From: Pseudotamlana agarivorans
Lineage (GTDB): Bacteria > Bacteroidota > Bacteroidia > Flavobacteriales > Flavobacteriaceae
DNA: 64,000 nucleotides
Direction of reading: 5' to 3'
Assembly: GCF_018860245.1 (NCBI RefSeq)
Contig: NZ_JAHKPD010000018.1
Location: 1-64,000, forward strand
The notes under the pieces were generated by a model. That model was given only the letters and a program-made list of their open reading frames with translations. It ran no database searches and was not told the DNA's origin. The position numbers and the translations under genes were made by a program. This document shows positions 61,997-64,000 of the stretch, in pieces (positions within the stretch are counted from its first letter, which is position 1; each line of letters begins with the position of its first letter).

Positions 61997-62579
61997 TATC
62001 AGTTTTCTTTTTTTTACTTGTGCATCTTACCCAAAGAAGCATAATTTTGAAGAGATAGAAACTTCAAATACACTACTAAATCCTTATTTTTCAGATGCTA
62101 ATAAAGACTATGTTTATAAGGCAACTATAACAATTTATGATAAGGTTTTTGGCGGAATATTTATCGTTAAAAAAATAGAATTAGATCATCATCGGGTTGT
62201 GTTTACTACCGAAATGGGAAATAAAATATTAGATTTTACCTTTAATAAAGGTGCATTTGAAGTCAATTTTATTTTAGAAGATCTCAATAGAAAGTTACTC
62301 GTTAAACTTCTTAAAAAAGACTTTAAGGTTTTAATATCAGAAAACTTAGTACCGCAGGCCACATATAAAAATAAAAAGGAGTTAGTAAGTCAAACATTCA
62401 TAGATCATGACGCTTATTTTTATTTTGGAACGCCCATAATCCACAAAATAGTAAGAACAAATCGAGGAAAGGAGAAAGTCGTGTTTACATTTTCAGAAAT
62501 TAGTGATAATATTGCACAACAAATTCAAATACAACACCTAAACATAAAGTTTAAAATGTTGCTCAAATCTATTAATTAA
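61974..62579 (+). CDS. Outer-membrane-type lipoprotein of the pigment locus
   Basis: 201 residues beginning with a lipoprotein signal (MKRFLIISISFLFFTC, Cys16). The rest is beta-rich, without recognised motif. Coupled to the LolA-like gene by a 23-bp overlap and followed by a beta-barrel gene, it may play the LolB-like acceptor role at the outer membrane. That role is inferred from position and signal only. Confidence 0.75.
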   Translation: MKRFLIISISFLFFTCASYPKKHNFEEIETSNTLLNPYFSDANKDYVYKATITIYDKVFGGIFIVKKIELDHHRVVFTTEMGNKILDFTFNKGAFEVNFILEDLNRKLLVKLLKKDFKVLISENLVPQATYKNKKELVSQTFIDHDAYFYFGTPIIHKIVRTNRGKEKVVFTFSEISDNIAQQIQIQHLNIKFKMLLKSIN

Positions 62580-62592
62580 ACCTGTTGAAACT

Positions 62593-63186
62593 ATGAAAAA
62601 ATGGTTGTTAACCATGCTTTGCTTTGGAATGATTACCTTGACGTATGCTCAAAGAAAAAGCACCTTCGGTCTTAGAACCGGAGTTAATTTATCGGAAGTT
62701 TCAAAAGCAGATTTAGAAACCAAAACAGGTTTTTACTTTAGTTTAATGGGGCATTTTAAATTTACCCAATTTTATGCATTACAGCCAGAGATTGGTTATT
62801 CACTTCAGGGAGGTCAGTCTGAATCAAATTCAGAGGCTAATCTTGATATTCATTATATAACCTTGTCTTTAGCTAATAAATTTTTTATTAAAGGATCCGG
62901 GTTTCATTTAGTTGTTGCTCCTGGTTTTGATTTTGATGCCGATGATACACTTATAGGTTTATATAATGACGTAGAAGGCAATAATGTTTCGTTTATAGAC
63001 TTAAACATAGCCCTGGGAATTGGTTATGAATTTAAGAATGGGTTAGGTGTCGAGGCACGATATAAACAAGGTGCAATTGATGTTTTTTCAGGTACGTTTA
63101 ATAGTTTTGAATCTGAGAAGTTAAGTGAAGAAACACAACTGAACTCTACTATTCAATTAGGGGTATTTTATAAATTCAACTACTAA
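62593..63186 (+). CDS. Outer membrane beta-barrel protein
   Basis: 197 residues: signal peptide (about 1-19, LTYAQ), then alternating amphipathic strands (GLRTGVNLSEV, YALQPEIGYSLQGG, NIALGIGYEFKNGLGVEARYKQG) and the C-terminal aromatic end YKFNY, as in the PorT/OMP_b-brl_2 type. It probably forms a small eight-stranded barrel. It sits between the lipoprotein and a hot-dog gene in the pigment locus. Confidence 0.82.
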   Translation: MKKWLLTMLCFGMITLTYAQRKSTFGLRTGVNLSEVSKADLETKTGFYFSLMGHFKFTQFYALQPEIGYSLQGGQSESNSEANLDIHYITLSLANKFFIKGSGFHLVVAPGFDFDADDTLIGLYNDVEGNNVSFIDLNIALGIGYEFKNGLGVEARYKQGAIDVFSGTFNSFESEKLSEETQLNSTIQLGVFYKFNY

Positions 63187-63190
63187 ATTT

Positions 63191-63556
63191 ATGCAATTAA
63201 AAGATTTTTATTCCGTTAAGGATTTATTGGTAAATGGCACTGCAATAGTGGCTCAAATCACTTTAAATAAAGATCATGAGATTTTTAAAGGACATTTTCC
63301 AGGAAACCCGGTTACCCCTGGTGTTTGTATGATGCAAATAATTAAAGAGCTTACAGAAGAGGTGGTCGGGAAGCGTCTGTTTATGAATGCATCAAGTAAT
63401 ATAAAATTTATGGCCATTATTAATCCAGACAAAACGCCAGATCTAGAAATACAATTAAATTTAACTGAAACAGAAACAGGTTATAAGGTTAAAAATACCA
63501 CACGTTTTGAGGATACTGTGGCTTTAAAATTGACCAGTAATTTTACAGTACAATAA
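63191..63556 (+). CDS. FabA/FabZ-like hot-dog protein (ApeI-like)
   Basis: 121 residues with the motif GHFPGNPVTPGV, including the catalytic His35. The acid expected 14 residues later (E63 in FabZ) is Gln49 here (CMMQIIKE), so the chemistry may differ from a standard dehydratase. By position it would act on 3-hydroxyacyl-ACP intermediates of the polyene. Confidence 0.82.
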   Translation: MQLKDFYSVKDLLVNGTAIVAQITLNKDHEIFKGHFPGNPVTPGVCMMQIIKELTEEVVGKRLFMNASSNIKFMAIINPDKTPDLEIQLNLTETETGYKVKNTTRFEDTVALKLTSNFTVQ

Positions 63557-63562
63557 AAAAGT

Positions 63563-64000
63563 ATGAAGTATTTGTTCGCACTTATTGTTTTAGTTATTTC
63601 CCAATCTGTGAACTTGGAAACGACTAGAAATGCTTATAAGTATGCTGCTCAAGATACTAGTAAGGTTAAAGCATTTTTTAAGAATTTAGAACGTGTTACT
63701 AAATCTGATAAATTAGAATTGGTTGCTTATAAAGGCGCATCAATAGCGCTCATGGCCAAGGAAGCTAAAACTATTAAAGAAAAAAAAGAACGATTTGTCA
63801 AAGGCGTAAGTTTAGTTGAATATGCTATTGAAAAGGACTCGAACAATATTGAAGTACGCTTTGTAAGACTTAGTATTCAGCAGAACGTTCCTAAAATCTT
63901 GAAATATCATTCAGATATTAAAAGTGATAAAAAAATTATACTTGAAAATTATAGTAATATAAAAAACACGTCTTTAAAGCGTCATTTATCTGATTATATT
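63563..64000 (+). CDS. Secreted protein of the pigment locus, cut off by the right window edge
   Basis: An open frame of 146 codons from the ATG at 63563 (MKYLFALIVLVISQ) to the last base, without stop. A signal peptide of about 14-17 residues precedes a helical, Lys-rich sequence (KVKAFFKNLERVTKSDKLEL) that looks like a helical repeat protein. The 6-bp gap to the hot-dog gene places it in the same operon. The family is not recognised. Confidence 0.75.
   Translation, partial: MKYLFALIVLVISQSVNLETTRNAYKYAAQDTSKVKAFFKNLERVTKSDKLELVAYKGASIALMAKEAKTIKEKKERFVKGVSLVEYAIEKDSNNIEVRFVRLSIQQNVPKILKYHSDIKSDKKIILENYSNIKNTSLKRHLSDYI

Noticed and set aside
44297-64000. Pigment locus considered as an entirely undescribed system
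   Set aside because: DarA, DarB, ACPs, ketosynthase pairs and the LolA-like gene place it in the known flexirubin/aryl polyene class; only individual members are unexplained.

Overview
The window is chromosomal DNA from a member of the Bacteroidota, most likely family Flavobacteriaceae. The base composition is AT-rich and Shine-Dalgarno sequences are largely absent. Several genes have the Bacteroidota -7 promoter box TAnnTTTG, and TTG starts are common. Gene content agrees: a class II HMG-CoA reductase next to a GYDIA-type GHMP kinase (mevalonate route), a FtsZ with a very long acidic tail, a dipeptidyl peptidase IV followed by POT transporters, and a DarA/DarB flexirubin-type pigment locus. 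Assignments rest on reading motifs by eye; no database search was run.

Left part (1-24.2 kb), housekeeping genes in short alternating operons. Three tandem copies of a ~156-bp repeat (48-503) precede an M16 zinc protease and a DsbD-N-like periplasmic protein. Next come a bile acid:Na+ symporter family protein, the minus-strand pair HMG-CoA reductase / GHMP kinase, and DPP IV with two tandem POT transporters (peptide cleavage coupled to uptake). A thioredoxin-fold protein follows. The minus-strand run surE / small membrane protein / lpxB / NlpC-P60 / comEC comes next, then a Tsp-type protease with an orphan DppC-like permease, a lipoprotein, engB and an alpha/beta hydrolase.

Middle part (24.4-40.2 kb), a complete division and cell wall (dcw) operon in the order mraZ-rsmH-ftsL-ftsI-murE-mraY-murD-ftsW-murG-murC-ftsQ-ftsA-ftsZ, with no murF or ddl inside. 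Upstream of mraZ are three GTGGT boxes spaced exactly 10 bp apart, a likely MraZ autoregulatory operator lying next to a TATATTTG -7 box. A strong terminator closes the operon after ftsZ.

A junction region (40.3-44.3 kb) holds yqeY, a tRNA-Arg(TCG) with its own terminator, an SRAP (YedK/HMCES-type) DNA-repair protein, an EEP-family nuclease, and an MtfA-like membrane-linked zinc peptidase.

Right part (44.3-64.0 kb), a flexirubin / aryl-polyene pigment locus, truncated at the window edge. It has a halogenase-like flavoprotein (minus strand), two acyl carrier proteins, an LpxL-like acyltransferase, the dialkylresorcinol enzymes DarA and DarB, several hot-dog dehydratase/thioesterase-like proteins, two full ketosynthases and two catalytically degenerate ones, and an O-methyltransferase-like enzyme. 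It also has a BtrH-like protein, an ABC exporter, a NodB-type deacetylase, and a LolA-like / lipoprotein / beta-barrel set that may handle delivery to the outer membrane. Within this known locus class the least explained parts are the BtrH-like protein with its small HTH-like neighbour, the hot-dog proteins with altered motif residues, and the Lol-like envelope module.
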